Assembly: GCF_026212465.1 (NCBI RefSeq)
Contig: NC_080049.1
Coordinates: 21,987,565-22,051,564, forward strand
Direction: 5' to 3'
From: Amaranthus tricolor
Lineage: Eukaryota; Streptophyta; Magnoliopsida; Caryophyllales; Amaranthaceae
DNA: 64,000 bases
Shown here: one piece after another, positions 1-12,997 of the stretch
Layout: every line of letters starts with the position of its first letter
Numbering within the stretch: the stretch's first letter is position 1
Translations under genes and position numbers: made by a program
The notes under the pieces: generated by a model
Database searches by the model: none
Seen by the model: only the letters and a program-made list of their open reading frames with translations
What the model was told of the DNA's origin: nothing

Positions 1-497
1 TTTATGTACCAGTCCAATTAGAAATGATCTCTCAAAGAGACCGTTAATTTATGATGGAGGTGCAAATGAAGTGTAGTTTTATATCAATATAATCGTAGGA
101 CATAGCTTATACTCAGTATTATTTAATTTTCACCTCTTTAAAAGATTGTAAATATTAATTTGTAATTTGTATATAAAGTGGGGTTAAGTAGCGAGTACAT
201 AAAGATTAAAAGAGTAAAAGAATTTATAAGTAAAACTAAAATAGAGATGTAGGAACCATTACTAAAAGTAAAAATAATGCAAAATCAGTCAATCCAAAAC
301 AGAAATTAAGAGGATATATATACAACTTCAATGAATTAAGACCATCCAAGATAAACTACGACGAACAATATCATTCTTGTAATTCCAGTTCAGAGTAACT
401 CATCAGTAAAACCACAAGACAAGAACAAGAAAAGGGCAGTTTGACAAGAGTAAAAAGTTAGGATAGGAATAGGGTAAGAGTTAAGATTACTTTATAA
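1..497. other. 3' flank of the GPN3-type gene
   Basis: No open frame or RNA gene is recognisable. The part next to position 498 is expected to hold the 3'UTR of the minus-strand GTPase gene. Around 30-50 there is a short piece with 'tctctcaaagagaccg', a motif that recurs near 2566-2610 and 20228-20265 and resembles ends of small inverted-repeat elements. Confidence 0.5.
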
Positions 498-1310
498 CTA
501 ATCATCACCACCATCAGGATCAATATCAAAATCTTTAACCTTCACATCTGCATCTTCTCCAAACTGAATACTTGTATCAATCTCTGACAACACATACTGA
601 ATACTTTTCGGTTTCCTCAAATCGAGAGGTATGAAACTCACCATACTATACTCATCCACTAGATCAATCAGAGCTTTATTCAACTTCCCAAACTGTGGAG
701 CCATATGCTGATTCAGTTGCGAAAGCAATGTAACTGGTTCAGGATGCAGATATTCTTCAAGGTCTTTCTTATTCTTCACAAGATCCATTTTTGACATGAT
801 ATTAACATGGGGTATTTCAAGCTTAATCATGGCAGAAAGAGATGACAAACAGCCACTAATAAACTTTGTAACATCAGTCATAAACTGCGAATCGAGCAAA
901 TAAACGGCACATACATTGAAATCCTTGCGCCTCAAATGCTCCACAAAATTATTAAGGACAGAGACGTGAGAAAAGAGTTCAATTTGTCCCGGGCAATCAA
1001 AAACCAAATAATCATCATCCATGAAATCATCTAGTTTCTCAGTAAGCCAATCATCAAGATTATCTTCTAGTTCCTCCATACAGTAAATTAAACCCCCATT
1101 TGGACCCAATCCTAGTTCTTCCATTACATCATCTAAATTGATAAGTTCCCTGATATCAACAGCAACAGGATAATCAAAGTTTTCAGCAGCAGGATCAAGG
1201 TTCACGATATTGATTGTGCGTCGCATGGTTTCACAGTGCTTATACAAGCTAGAACAGTATGTTGATTTCCCACTTCCAGCAGGACCAATGACTAGTTGTG
1301 CGTAGCCCAT
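498..1310 (-). CDS. GPN3: GPN-loop GTPase 3 (GPN3 homologue)
   Basis: Intact single-exon reading frame of 270 aa, close to the ~271 aa I expect for plant GPN3. Visible motifs in order: P-loop GPAGSGKST (residues 9-17), the family-defining Gly-Pro-Asn loop within LGLGPNGG (residues 69-71), G3 motif DCPGQ (105-109) and G4-like SKMD (173-176). The C-terminus is acidic (ends DIDPDGGDD). GPN proteins are dimerising P-loop GTPases; GPN1 and GPN3 are known to act in assembly and nuclear import of RNA polymerase II, so a cytoplasmic chaperone-like role is expected here. The start is the Met directly before the P-loop strand, as in the family. The 5'UTR appears to be interrupted by an intron. GPN2 is less likely because of the overall sequence and the acidic C-terminus, but the paralogue assignment is by eye. 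Confidence 0.94.
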   Translation of the reverse strand: MGYAQLVIGPAGSGKSTYCSSLYKHCETMRRTINIVNLDPAAENFDYPVAVDIRELINLDDVMEELGLGPNGGLIYCMEELEDNLDDWLTEKLDDFMDDDYLVFDCPGQIELFSHVSVLNNFVEHLRRKDFNVCAVYLLDSQFMTDVTKFISGCLSSLSAMIKLEIPHVNIMSKMDLVKNKKDLEEYLHPEPVTLLSQLNQHMAPQFGKLNKALIDLVDEYSMVSFIPLDLRKPKSIQYVLSEIDTSIQFGEDADVKVKDFDIDPDGGDD

Positions 1311-2220
1311 TGCAAGTTTATCTCTGGTAAGCTAATAGATTAAGCCTAGACAAGATCGTAGTTCACAAAGGGTAAGAATCAAGGGAATGGAAAAGTGCAT
1401 CGCAAAACAAAGGGCATATGTTGTAAACCTAAACAGCATCACAATGCACAGAAAAAAAAAAACAAAAACTTAGGGTTTCAAAATTAGGGGATTTAGTAAA
1501 ATTAAGGTTTCAAAATTGGGGTTTTTGTTTTTGGAAAAAGTTGGGCTTTAAAAATTTTGGAAATTATGTCGAATAATTGGGAAAATCAGAGCTTAATCGG
1601 GAATAAATACAGAATCATGGACACGAAATAAAAGTGGGTCAGAAACTTGAAACGAATTCAAGCTCCAAAATCATAAATTCAGCAAAAAAAAATACACCAA
1701 AACTGTAACCAAAAACATACCATAGTATCAAAGAAGATAATACTCCATAAAGAAATCAAAGTTATGGATAAACAAACACATTAACATTAACCAACACGTT
1801 AATATTAACAAATATTCAATTATTCAAAGAAAATAAACAAAAAAAAAAACAAGAAATAACATTCTAACAAAATTCAAGAGCATAAAAATTAAGATTAGAG
1901 ATCAAAACATCATGATTAAGAATTTAAGATCAAAGATTAGAACATTAAGATTAAGAATTTAAGATTACAACATAAAGATTCAGATAGAAATACCTTAAAA
2001 AAATCAAATTTCTAATTTTATGGAATAGGTCACAGCCGGCGGGCAGCGGCTTACTGATCGCGGAAGGCGGAAGGCGGAAGGCGGGACTGGCTGGAGGCCT
2101 GAAGCTGGTCGACTTGAAAGCTGGGGCTGGGCGGCGGCGGCGGCAGCGGCTGCCGGCTGGCTATTGGGTAGTTTTTAGGGATTTTGCCTTTTGGGGTTTA
2201 ATGAAAGAAAGGAGAATAAA
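1311..2220 (-). promoter_or_regulatory. probable 5'UTR, leader intron and core promoter of GPN3 gene
   Basis: Reading the minus strand, a GC-rich leader with GCC repeats (about 2035-2165) is followed by a good splice donor, AAG|GTATTT, at 1994/1993. The next ~600 bases are AT-rich and intron-like. Candidate acceptors are TTTAG near 1432 and ACCAG close to the ATG. A telo-box-like AAACCCTAA lies inside the presumed intron near 1471-1479. The exact acceptor and transcription start are not determined. Confidence 0.45.
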
Positions 2221-2643
2221 AAGGCCAGGGTTGGAAATGTGGCGCTTCTTTCTTCAATGACTGAATTCCCGAATTAAAATTTAGACATTGTATAGGGCTA
2301 CTTTTGTGTGGATTGTCTCTTACAAAGATGATCTTCAAATAAAAAGCTCGACCTTTTTATTTTATCTTGAGTTGTATTAATTGTGTTATTTAAACCATAT
2401 ATATAATACGTCCTTTGAAAAGACCGTCTCTTATAACAATTTATGAATTTTTTATTAAGACTGCTTTACATGGGGTGATCTAATATTTAGTTTTTAAAAA
2501 AATCGAAAAAAAAGTTGTTCATTTACTTAATTATTTTTTTAAGAAAAATATAAATTGGGCTGCTTGTATAAACTCGTCTCATAGTGGGACGATCTCATAC
2601 AAGACGCATTTTTACCTTAGCCCACGTGCCTGAGGTGCCCAAC

Positions 2644-3445
2644 TAGAGGTGCATACAGTCCAATTTGGTCTGGTCTGGTTTGGTCTACGATTTTCCAAAT
2701 TAATATTTGTGTTTATGCAAATATTTCGCACCTACAATCACCAAATATAATAATTTATAATTAGTTTATTGCATCAACATCATTTAAGTATATATTACGC
2801 CATGTGTTACTTAAAGAAGTTCTCATTTATTATTTTGGGTGTTTCATTCGTTGAACCTATAAAGAATCTTTCTATTTATTTTACAAATTTTGGACAAAAA
2901 CAACGTTATTCATAATCATTGTAATATTTTGATAATGCTTATGTTTTCCACAAACTTCATTTTAACATTTTTCTATTTCTTATGGCCTCTACATATTTGT
3001 CACTAACTTTATAAAAATATTTTTTTTATTAATTATAGTTCCTATATTTTTTCCACTAACTTTCTAATAATATTTATTTAATGTTTAAGATTTTCAGTTT
3101 TCCTCTATCAAATGTATTATTCTATAAAATAATATTTCCATTTTCCACTATATAAATGATTCTATCTTTTTTTAATTTACATGAACGTTCCTTTTGAAAA
3201 TTTTATAAAAATAACTACATCTTGAAATATCTAGGTAGCAACCTATTTAAAAATATATTATGATTTTCGGTCCTAGTACTTTTTATTGTCTTGTTTGGTC
3301 TGAAAAATAAAAAACTGGGACCAGACCAAAAACCAATTGTTTTTTTTGAAAAAGTAAACCAAACCAAACCGTTTAAACCTTAAACCTGACCAAATACTAA
3401 AATTACAATTTAGTTTCCAGTTTAATCAAATTTTGTTCAGCCCTA
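2644..3445. mobile_element. hAT-type non-autonomous element
   Basis: The left end is TAGAGGTGCATACAG and the right end, read inward, is TAGGGCTGAACAAA, typical of hAT termini. Flanking 8-mers tgcccaac (2636-2643) and tactcaac (3446-3453) match at 6 of 8 positions, consistent with an aged 8-bp target duplication. The subterminal zones are rich in GGTCTGGT / ACCAAACC-type motifs in opposite orientations (2675-2690 and 3295-3375). There is no transposase; the interior is AT-rich. Confidence 0.65.
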
Positions 3446-3453
3446 TACTCAAC

Positions 3454-5219
3454 AATAGATCCACCCCTGATTTATTGAAGCATTGAAATTCTGGCTAGTG
3501 TTGCTACTGCAATTTTGTGAGAGTTTATTTGATAGATTTCCTATTATGATTATTATTAGATATTAATTTTGAAATTGAAGATTAAATTTAATTAGGAAAT
3601 TTTAGTTTTCTTAACAATGTTGGTTTCCAATAAGTGCCATAGTAAACTTAGTTTTCAAACCTTGTATATAAGTTTACCATTTTCATAAACTTTTTAAAAT
3701 AGAGGGGTTAAATTGGTGATATTTATATTACTAAATAACTGATAGAGGTGTTGTGAGATTAGTGAGACTTCACATCAATTGCGAGTCTTTTGAGAGTTTT
3801 CAAACGAAGTATTGTATTATTTGTTGTTGATGATGATATAAATATATGATTTGTCAACTTCATAAATTTATTTTTAACATCCTAACTTTTTATATTAAGA
3901 GTGTTAATGCCCTTTCTAAAACTATGAAAAAACTATAAGAAATAATTTCAAAAAATTAAAAAATGACGTGTATAATCAATTTTTATTAATTAATATGATT
4001 AAGAGTGAGAGAAAAGGAGAGGAGAAGTGTTGATAAAATTAATAAAACATTATTTAAAATAGAAATGTTACAAAACAAAATAAATGAATTATGAAGAAAT
4101 ATTATCAAACTCATCGAAATATATATATAGAAACAATATCATACTAATGTTGGATTGTCGAGTATTTAATACCGAAACCGACTTGAAGGGTAGGCTACAA
4201 CTATCTATATGATATACTTGGATATTGCCATATTGGTCCCAAAAGTTAAAAATATACTACATAAAACACCTGTTAAGAATAGTAACTCAATCAAGTTTGG
4301 AAGATTGCAGAAATAGAATAAGATTTGTGTAAGAATTAGCAAGTGCATCTTAAAGAAGAACAATCCTTTATTTTTGTGGTCATTTTCAGAATGATCATAC
4401 TTTACTTTGTTTAAAAGTTTGAGCAACTGATAAATATACTTTTAGCCATTAGGCTTGCCACTTACTATGTATATATATATATAGTTGTTAAACGGATCGG
4501 GATATGAATATGCTACATGTAGAGATAAATTAAAAGATATCAACTTACCATGTTGCAAAAGTTAGCTAAGGATGTATTCTACTTAGTGAGAATGCTTTTT
4601 TCGTATTCATACCCATTAAGATTTTCATACTAACTACTTATAAAACTCATCCTCACACACTATGGCCAATTGAGTATACTAATCTTATAAATGCTTCACA
4701 TTCACTTTAAGTCAGTGTTATATGCTCCATAAAATCTTAATTCTTTATAAATTTAATTGTATATCTAGTTTTATTTAAACCACACAATGTGATCAACCAT
4801 GGGAGCATATTGCGTAGTATAATTGGGGTTCTGATGCGCTAAGATGCCTATATTGAGGGTATAGGCCTTATCATTCATCAAAAAGATTACAGTATCACTA
4901 GTTACTCTGCAGGTTAGAACTATGAGTAGAAGTTGAGTGGAAAAACAGAGCAATAAACAAGAGACATAACAAACAACAATGTGTTTATGAGTTATCAATG
5001 GATACCTCCCCCTTAAATAAAGTATCTTATCATTAATATAATCACAATTACACTAATGACTCAACTTACAATAGTTAAGAGCTCACTCTTAACCCATAAA
5101 GATTTCACCTTTGATGATAAAACTCCACAAATGGCACTAATACAAAGAGAACACTCTAATGGCCAATGTCCTAACTTTCCTAATGTATGTATTTGCCTCT
5201 CCTCTTACTTCTAGTGATT
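3454..5219. other. AT-rich intergenic DNA
   Basis: No gene is supported. Short frames at 4205-4426 and 4771-4998 lack recognisable motifs. A short (AT)n sits near 4470-4483. Confidence 0.6.
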
Positions 5220-5234
5220 GTCTAAGGCTCCCTT

Positions 5235-5580
5235 ATATAACCTAGCACATATTAGAAGCCCTAGGACCAAAGGCTATGCGAACTGTTGCTGGCTTTACAA
5301 CTGGGCTAAAAGTATCCCCATAATCAAAACTAGCTCGTTGGTGAAATCCACGAGCAACGAGTCTTGCTTTATATTGTGTGATTCGACCATGTTGGTTTCT
5401 TTTGATGCGAAAAACCCACTTGTAACCGACAACATTTTGGATTGGAGAAGATGGAACAAGATCCCATGTTTCATTTCAAATTAGAGCACTCATTTCGACA
5501 TCCATAGCAATACGCCAAACTTGGCTTTTGAGAGCCTGGGTTATATATTTGGGAAGTGTAACTTCAACGAGTTCAACATT
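5235..5580 (-). pseudogene. Copia reverse transcriptase N-terminal remnant
   Basis: In minus frame one reads segments such as [35 protein letters not shown] and [12 protein letters not shown], then [13 protein letters not shown]. These are the diagnostic opening blocks of the RVT_2 domain. One in-frame stop interrupts it near 5480, and homology ends near 5240, before the catalytic YVDD block. Confidence 0.85.
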
Positions 5581-5862
5581 TAGGTTGAGTTTGTTAAGTG
5601 GTTTGAAATTTCACGTTGGAGACATGTCGTCATGTGATGAGAAGGTTGAGATTGTACTAATGTAGGAGAGTTTTGAGGTTAGTCATTAGAAGAGGATGGT
5701 TGACTAGAAGTTGGTAACTGGGCAATATGAGTGTTATCAGGGGAGTTTGAATTTGAGGAGGGAGTGGGCTCATTAGGTGTAGAGTTTATAGTTGAAGAAA
5801 GAGTTGACATGTTAGGTGTGGAGGACACATGTTGAAGAGTGGTAATATATAAGGATGCTCAC

Positions 5863-6192
5863 TCATTTAACACATTTACAGGAGTGGATATTTGGTGATG
5901 AATCAATATGTTCTTTAAAAGAAAATTTACTTTCAACAAAGTGGACATGTCTTGAGGTATATATGCGATGTGAGTCGAGCTCTAAACAATAATATGCACT
6001 TTGTGTTGGAGAATATCCAATGAATACACATGGTTTGGACTTTAGTTCAAGTTTGTGGATATTATAAGGTCTTAACCAAGGAAAACATAAGCATCCAAAG
6101 CTACGAAGTTGATTATAGTTGGATTTGGAGCCAAATAATTTTGTATAAGGGGTTTCATTTTGTAAAGTGGGTGTTGGTAGTCTATTTATCAA
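5863..6192 (-). pseudogene. Copia integrase C-terminal remnant
   Basis: About 109 residues with RSFGCLCFPWLRPYN and KPCVFIGYSPTQSAYYCL, the conserved C-terminal segment of Copia integrases (the 'FLGY/FIGYS' block), followed by a HVHFVESKF stretch. It belongs to the same element as the protease remnant. The integrase core between 6200 and 6530 is broken by stops. Confidence 0.85.
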
Positions 6193-6537
6193 ATAAACAA
6201 CAGTTGAGCATGCATTAGTCCAGTATTGTAGAGGTATATGAGCATGAGTTAAAAGAGTGAGAAATGTCTCAACAATGTGACGATGTCGTCTTTCAGATAA
6301 CCATTGTGTTGATCTGTAGTAGTGGTGTTGTAAGATGAGTTATGCCTTCACTAGAGAGATAAGGTTTTAAACCCTCAAATTCACCACCATTATGTCTGAG
6401 TATAAGACTTTAAGAGGGAGTTGAAAAAAAATTTCAACCAAAGACTTAAATCTAATGAAAATTGGCTTTGTGTCAGATTTTTGTTTTGAAGGATATAGCT
6501 ACATGTATTTTGAAAAATGATCCACAAAAATAATATA

Positions 6538-7290
6538 TTACTTATACCCATCATAAGAGGTCACATGGGAAGTCCAAATATCAGTATAAATATATTGTAA
6601 TGGAGCAGTGGATACGATGGAAGAAGTAGAAAAAGAGAGTTTATGACTTTTACTTATGCAACATGAAGTACATTCCAAAGTGGAAATGTTAGAGACATTT
6701 AAATTATTTTTCGAGACAATTTGACGAAACATATTGAGAGATGGATGGCCAAGTCGCTGATGCCAATGCAACGAGGTGGTGGTAGTGATAGCATAGACTT
6801 TAAAAGATGGAGACATCAATTCATAAATGCCATTTTTAGAAGGGTCTTGGAGGAGTATAATCCCTAAGTTGTGTGTTTTAATAAAAAAAAAAAAAGAATT
6901 AAATGAGAAAGTAACATTAACTGGATTATCTTTGCAAATTTGTGAAACATATATAATATTTTTGGTTATGAAAGGAACAACAAAAATATTATTGAGAGTA
7001 AGATTTAGCAAAGACATAGAACCAATGTGAGTGATTTTAAGACCCATACCATCATTGACGAGTAGTTCATTGGTACCTTCATACGGAGCATGGAGTGAAA
7101 GATTATTGAGATCGTTGGTTACATAGTGAGACGCACCACTATCAAGCATCCAAGAGAATGATGAATTGGAGTTTTCTAAGGTGGCAGAATATGCCAATGG
7201 TTTGGAGATTGTAGGTTTTAGATTGATGGATAAAAAAGGGTTGTTTAGTTAGACTACATTTGATGTGCGAATTGCAGATGAGGCAGCGGC
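6538..7290 (-). pseudogene. Copia protease / GAG-pre-integrase / integrase N-terminal remnant
   Basis: The 219-residue open segment includes the aspartic protease motif MLDSGASHY and then a HWHQRLGHPS...CTSC stretch. That is the HHCC zinc-binding region of Copia integrase (H, H, C, C visible). It continues into the integrase core start (YIYTDIWT) and ends at a stop near 6538. Upstream, a short gag-start-like frame with an internal stop shows that gag was deleted. Confidence 0.85.
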
Positions 7291-7359
7291 CATTGCTGTT
7301 ATGATAGTATTTAGAAGGTTTATTCATTTATTTATTTATTTTTTTGAGGATCAAATAAC

Positions 7360-7621
7360 TGATACCATATAAGAGATGATAATGTTATATTTTTTTATTA
7401 TCAAAGAGAAGGAAGTATACAAGGCTAAGAGATTTTACTGAAAATGCTATATAGAAACATTCCTAATAAGTAATAGCTAATTAAGGACATGATCAAACTA
7501 AAGATATTAGCTTTGACTACAACATATAATGGAGTTGATGTTGTTTTGATTTACGATTGTGATCAAGAATGACTGCAAAGGAGTATTATTCTTTGATAAT
7601 TTGTAGGTTATTTTTCCAACA
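7360..7621 (-). repeat. Copia 5'LTR with iMet-type PBS
   Basis: On the minus strand the LTR starts TGTTGG (7621) and ends just before TGGTATCAG at 7368-7360. The exact LTR 3' boundary is uncertain by about 10 bases because no clear CA end precedes the PBS. Confidence 0.6.
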
Positions 7622-9113
7622 CTCCTCCTCACATGTGAGCCCATTCTCTTAATCAGGTGAAATGATAACCTTTTCGAACCCCCATGTTAAATCACTTGAA
7701 GGAGCGTTGGTTATTTCCTACTCTCTACACGTATTACTTGTTGATTTGTTGACTGTCAAAGACATTCATTTATATAAGATGTTTGACTATTTGCGACTCC
7801 ATCTAACGACCAATTCTTGGGTACATAGGTTGAACCGATTTGATTTATTAGGCCTATTAAAAAGTTAAACTCAACTGACACAAATAGACAATATCAATAT
7901 CAACATATAATAATACTCCTAAATTAATAAGTTTCCAACAATTTGACAAAACCAATAAATATTATTATTGTATATACTCAAAATTAATAAATATAAGACT
8001 GAAAACCTTAGTCCATGAACCGAACACACTCCTCAACCAATTTGGCTTAATTATTTCTCTCATACGAAGTAGTAAAGTAATTTGTTTATAGTTTAATGTC
8101 GGTGCTGCAACATTTATTGCTTTTGGCCGACTCATTTTATCCACAAAAAAAACATATATTGGGGCTGTTTTTGGCGTTTGACGTTCACATTACGCAAAAA
8201 ACCCCCTCATTACTCCAAAATTTAGACCCTCGTTTCTTTATTATTTTCAAAAAGATAATTATTTTATAATTTTTATTATTGTAAGAGTCCAACTTTGACT
8301 TTCTAATCTTGTACCAAGTCAACTCATGTTTCTAATCGTATCTAATTCCCCCTACTAATTTAAACGTTTTTTTAGTCAAAACTAATCCAATATTTAAAAA
8401 AGTCAACAATATTATAGTATTAATAAAAAGTCAACTAAAAGTTTTGGTTAAAACATGACATTCTACCAAAGTCACCTTGTATTTCAAATATAAGAAATCA
8501 AACCTTTTAAGCTAATTTAACGTAGATTAACATTATCTTATTTAATTTTGCAAGCGTTTTAAGAAAAGGATTACAGAGACCTCGCACATAAATAATAACT
8601 GATTGAAAAGTAAAGAGATAAAACTCATAATAATAAAATAAAAACATCATTTTCTTATTTAAATGAATTTTAATAAAAAATAAAGAGATAAAAAACTCAT
8701 AATAATAAAACAATTTCAACCAAAAACAAGTAACATGGAACTTAATTTTAAAAAGGGTTAAAACAGTTGAATACAGTTGAATATAGATTACAATTAAGTT
8801 TGACTTTTTTTAAATTGAGTCAGCTTTGAATTACGAATTTAATTTTTTGGGTTATATAATGCAACAGATTTTAATCAAGTGTCATATCGATTTCAGATCA
8901 AATAAAAAAATTAACTAATCTATACTTGTGATCATTAATTCCAAATATGTAGTATGAATGAAATGTACTAACTAGAATTATTTACTTATATACTTCTACT
9001 TCTTCTTTCCTTTAAATTTGTTAATAAAATGCAAATAGAAACGAGAAATACACAATAAAGCAAAAACAAAAAGGAAAATATGAGATTATAGGTAGAGAAT
9101 ATATAATCACTTT

Positions 9114-9117
<4 letters not shown>
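7622..9117. other. AT-rich intergenic DNA
   Basis: No supported gene. A direct duplication of about 55 bases, 'aaagagataaaa...aataataaaa', occurs at 8611-8645 and 8681-8715. Confidence 0.55.

Positions 9118-9189
<72 letters not shown>
9118..9189. repeat. (AT)n microsatellite
   Basis: An uninterrupted AT dinucleotide run of about 72 bases. Confidence 0.97.
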
Positions 9190-9192
<3 letters not shown>

Positions 9193-11799
9193 ATGTTTTA
9201 AAACAACAAAAAGATTATAATAAAATAAAAAAAATAAAAAAAAAAACATACCTACCCATAAAAATACACCCAACCATTTAATTATATTGTTGGATGGCTG
9301 TATTTTCATCACAATTAACAATATAATTAAATATTGATTTTTTTTCTATGTGAGTTTGTCAACATTATTATTTTGAATGTCACTTTTACTTTGTAATGTT
9401 ATCAGTACCACCATAGTTGTTAGAATCTTGATTATGATTTAAGATTTTATGATTTTAGGATCCAAAAATAGACAACCAATTCGAATCATATGTAGGATTG
9501 TATAATCCTGATAAGATTAATAATTTAGATTATAGAATCATAAGATGATTCTACGATTCAATTTTACAAGAATAGTGTCAATCATCAATAGAATACAATA
9601 ATATATAAATATATGTTAAGATTATGTTCTTAATAAGACAAAATTCATATATTTATTGATTTGCAAGTTTAAAATGACTATGAAAAGCATTCCTTTCATA
9701 ATAGATGAAGTGAAATTATCTTTTATCACTACTTCAAATTTTAAAAATGAATAATTATAAATTATAAGTAATTATCTTAAGCATAATAATGTATATTTGA
9801 AGAATCACATAATCTTAGAATCCGATTACAATGATGGGATTCCAATGATCTCAACCCCACTCCATCATCAATTCCAAATAGAATTTTCAGGTAGAATTTC
9901 GATCCTAAGAACTTTAGTTATCAGCACATCTTCTCTCATTATTAATTCAAACACAACTTAAATAATACTTTTTTCACGACAGTGCGACAGTTTTTTGTTG
10001 CAAACTCTTAAGATAGAAAGCTTAAGACCAATGATAGACCTTATTAAGGGCCACATGTGGCATCGATCTGACTCCATATAAGAATTAGAATTGTATACTT
10101 TGTTGGGCTAAAATTTGAAAACTCAGTATAAACCCAATTAAATAACTTAATTTAATTATTTCAGTTAAATAAAAATAAATTAAATCCTATTGACAAAGCA
10201 CACCTAAATAGTCTACTTTTTCCAAGTTCATTAGTGGTGTTTGCGGCAAAATCACAATGGACCATAATAATTAAGTATTTGAAAATAACATATTAAGTGA
10301 AACATGTCTCATTGTCTGATAATTGTAAAATCCTCTAGCTAATATTTTTTTTAGGTCACACATACAGTTTTTTTTTTCTGTAAATCATATCCTATTAATG
10401 TTTTGGAAAATTTTATGTGGTGATCATGAAATTTTAGCTTTTCCATGTGCTAGATAATAAATTTATATGGTGACGATCTGAGCTTTCAACTTTTCCATAA
10501 GGTAGACGAAATATTAAAATTTTGGTTTATTAAAGTACTTATTTCGACTGGATTATAAAATATGTGGCTAATTATGGTGATTATAGCGTCTATTTTTTGA
10601 AAAAAAATTCATTATTATGTTCGGGATAAATAATTTATCGTTAACAAAAAATACATCTATTTTGTCCACCATGTGGAAAAGTTGGAAGCTTAAGGTCAGC
10701 AGATGAATTAAAAAAATATTTATCTATCACGTGAAAAGCCGATAATTCCGGGTTATCATGGTGTAATAGATCAAAAGCCAATTGATACTAAATTATTATT
10801 ATTTTTTTGGAAGCATAAAAATGCAAAAGTGTCATACATGTACCATATAAATTGTCCTTGTTAGCCATCTTATTGTTTTGAGTATTTATTTTGAATTTTG
10901 ATTTGCTTTATTTTCTTTGTTTGACTAAATTATTTTTTGTATATAATGATTTAAATAATATTTAATATGATTTGGAACTAATCATCATTGATAATGTTAC
11001 CATTGATTACAATTACCGTTAAAAACCTTTGTTATTTTATAAGTTATTATTATCAAATTTATTGTGTTTAACTTTTTGATTCTATTTTATTTTTAATCAA
11101 CTAATATTTTAATAAACTGGATTAAGTATTAAAAAAACATGCATTGTAAAAATATACAAAAGATATGATTTTAAATTTTTTATTAGATGATAGATACTTT
11201 ATACTTTAATTGCTGGTTTTCTAATCAATATTAAATGATGGTAAACATTAGTGTAATTTTGATAGGAAAATATCTAGTTAATTATAATCGTTATAATTGT
11301 TCTCTTTCAATCATTTCAACTTTTTCACAAAATTTATTTCCATACAATACCATTTGAAAATTTGCGTTTAGATAGTAATGAAAAATTGTGAAAAAAAAAC
11401 TTTTTATTATCAAAGTTTCACTTCCATAGAAATAACATGGTATTTTATGAAAATTTATATTACAAGTAGGGGCGAAGCCAAGATATTGAATTAGGAGGTC
11501 AAATAGTCAATATACTAGAAAATTATTTACTATATAAAGCCTAGCTAGTCTATGGAAATTTTAAAATCATGTACACTGAAATGAAGTTAAATGATAGCAA
11601 AAATTATATTCAACAAATAGAGCTGAAACTTTCCTATAATTTTTCCTTTTGAAAAAAAATCAAGTGTTTTTGACTAATTATATTCACCTAGTAACTCTAA
11701 AAAAACATTATTAAATCTAAGATAGTAAAGATATAAACTCACTCACTAAAAAGGATGAATGCAAAATTATGAAAGATAAAGAATAAATGATATATAATA
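9190..11799. other. AT-rich intergenic DNA with dispersed repeats
   Basis: No gene is supported. Around 9418-9925 there are repeated AGAATC/GATTCT motifs and loosely inverted ends, suggesting an old hAT-like MITE. The segment about 10410-10790 shares sequence with 37990-38310 inside the CAD-like gene; for example, 'acttatttcgactg' occurs in both. Confidence 0.5.
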
Positions 11800-12329
11800 T
11801 AAATTTATCGAATATTTCATGATATACCATTGAGTTTCTTCGAAATTCACCATATACCACATGAAATGTTTTAATTCACCATATACCATTGAGTTTACGT
11901 CCGTTAGCACAGAATACCATTAATGACAACTGCCGTCAGTGTGCCGTCAACACTTCCTTCCTCTAGGGTTCTCTCCATTGAATTCTCCATTTTCCTCTCT
12001 CTCTCCTCATCGAGAACTCTCCTAATTTGGATTCAGAACCTTCCTTCTTTCTTCTCCTTTTTTCCTCTTTTTTGTCCCCCTCCCTTTCTTTAACATCCTA
12101 GCATCATCAGACTCCAAACAAGTATTCCCTGATTCCTTAAGGCAGAATTAATCAAATTCAACACTCTTTTATCCTTCACAACCTTCTCTAAACAATACAT
12201 CACTGATCCTATATGTAGGACTAATTTAAATGATCAAAGCAAGGAAGAATCATATGTTTAGGCAACTAACATAACGGTCACATTGCCTCGTGGTTTACAC
12301 GTGCCTATTAAAAATCAAAACAGAAATCA

Positions 12330-12890
12330 GAATACAGCAGCTCTTCTGTTAGTGTTCTTCTGCTGAATGCTCGACCTTCACCTCGATTTTTCGTGCAATT
12401 CTAGTTATTTTGAGGAGGGTTCTTGGGCCATGACAGCAAGGCCCATGTGGAGAGATTCCAATTCTACCCTCGATTTCCTCCCCTAACCTCCGGTCACTTC
12501 TGCACTGCTCAATCAAGGTGGCCTGGTCATCGATATTGAACAAGTTCTTTTGCATGGCTGATACAGAAGCTAGTATAAAGGCTGCTGACTACACGACCTT
12601 GCACACGGATTTCAGAGCGTTGTGTGAGTTATTAATAGGGTTCTTGGCCCTTAATGGCTAGGTCCATGTGCCAAGATTTCATTTCTACTGTAGCTCAAGT
12701 TCTGGATGCACCGGTTTGGCCTCCACGTGTTGTGCAAGGTGGGCTATTCGCTGGTTGTGCTGTTGTGTTGTTCTGATGTCAGAATTTGTTCTGTATGTTG
12801 GTTTTTGTGGGGATGCTCTTGCTTGTGATGTTTATTATTTATTACTTCAAGTGCTGAATCATGGGCGGAATTGCGCTTAGAATGTGCACA
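12330..12890. other. GC-richer captured segment of unknown origin in the Pack-MULE
   Basis: The composition is clearly less AT-rich than the surroundings. Two diverged copies of a ~120-base unit ('agggttcttgg...', 12416-12540 and 12636-12745) lie in tandem. Short frames exist on both strands (for example 12349-12555 minus and 12668-12880 plus), but I recognise no protein family. Confidence 0.45.
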
Positions 12891-12997
12891 TGACTTGGAA
12901 GATGCATATGCATATGGTTCAATTACAATATGCTACACGTCCATTCTTCCACTTACGCAAAGCTACCAAGATCTGAACCAATATGGTTCAATCACTA

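Larger units (their letters stand above)
5220..7621 (-). mobile_element. degenerate Ty1/Copia element (5'LTR to truncated RT)
   Basis: On the minus strand the order is LTR (about 7621-7369, starting TGTTGGAAAAATAAC), a primer binding site TGGTATCAG (7368-7360) complementary to initiator Met tRNA, a remnant start, a protease LDSGAS motif, a GAG-pre-integrase zinc region, integrase and the N-terminal part of reverse transcriptase. This protease-integrase-RT order defines Copia. The gag region is almost absent: the start codon region near 7290 is fused within about 100 bases to the protease. RT stops near 5235, and RNase H and the 3'LTR are missing. Stops and frameshifts break the frame. Confidence 0.85.

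Noticed and set aside
4205..4998. Short minus-strand frames with hydrophobic stretches
   Set aside because: They are in AT-rich DNA, with no family resemblance, promoter or splice evidence.
9412..9932. Possible hAT MITE with AGAATC-rich ends
   Set aside because: The ends pair only loosely and the flanking 8-mers do not match, so I list it only as a repeat-like region.
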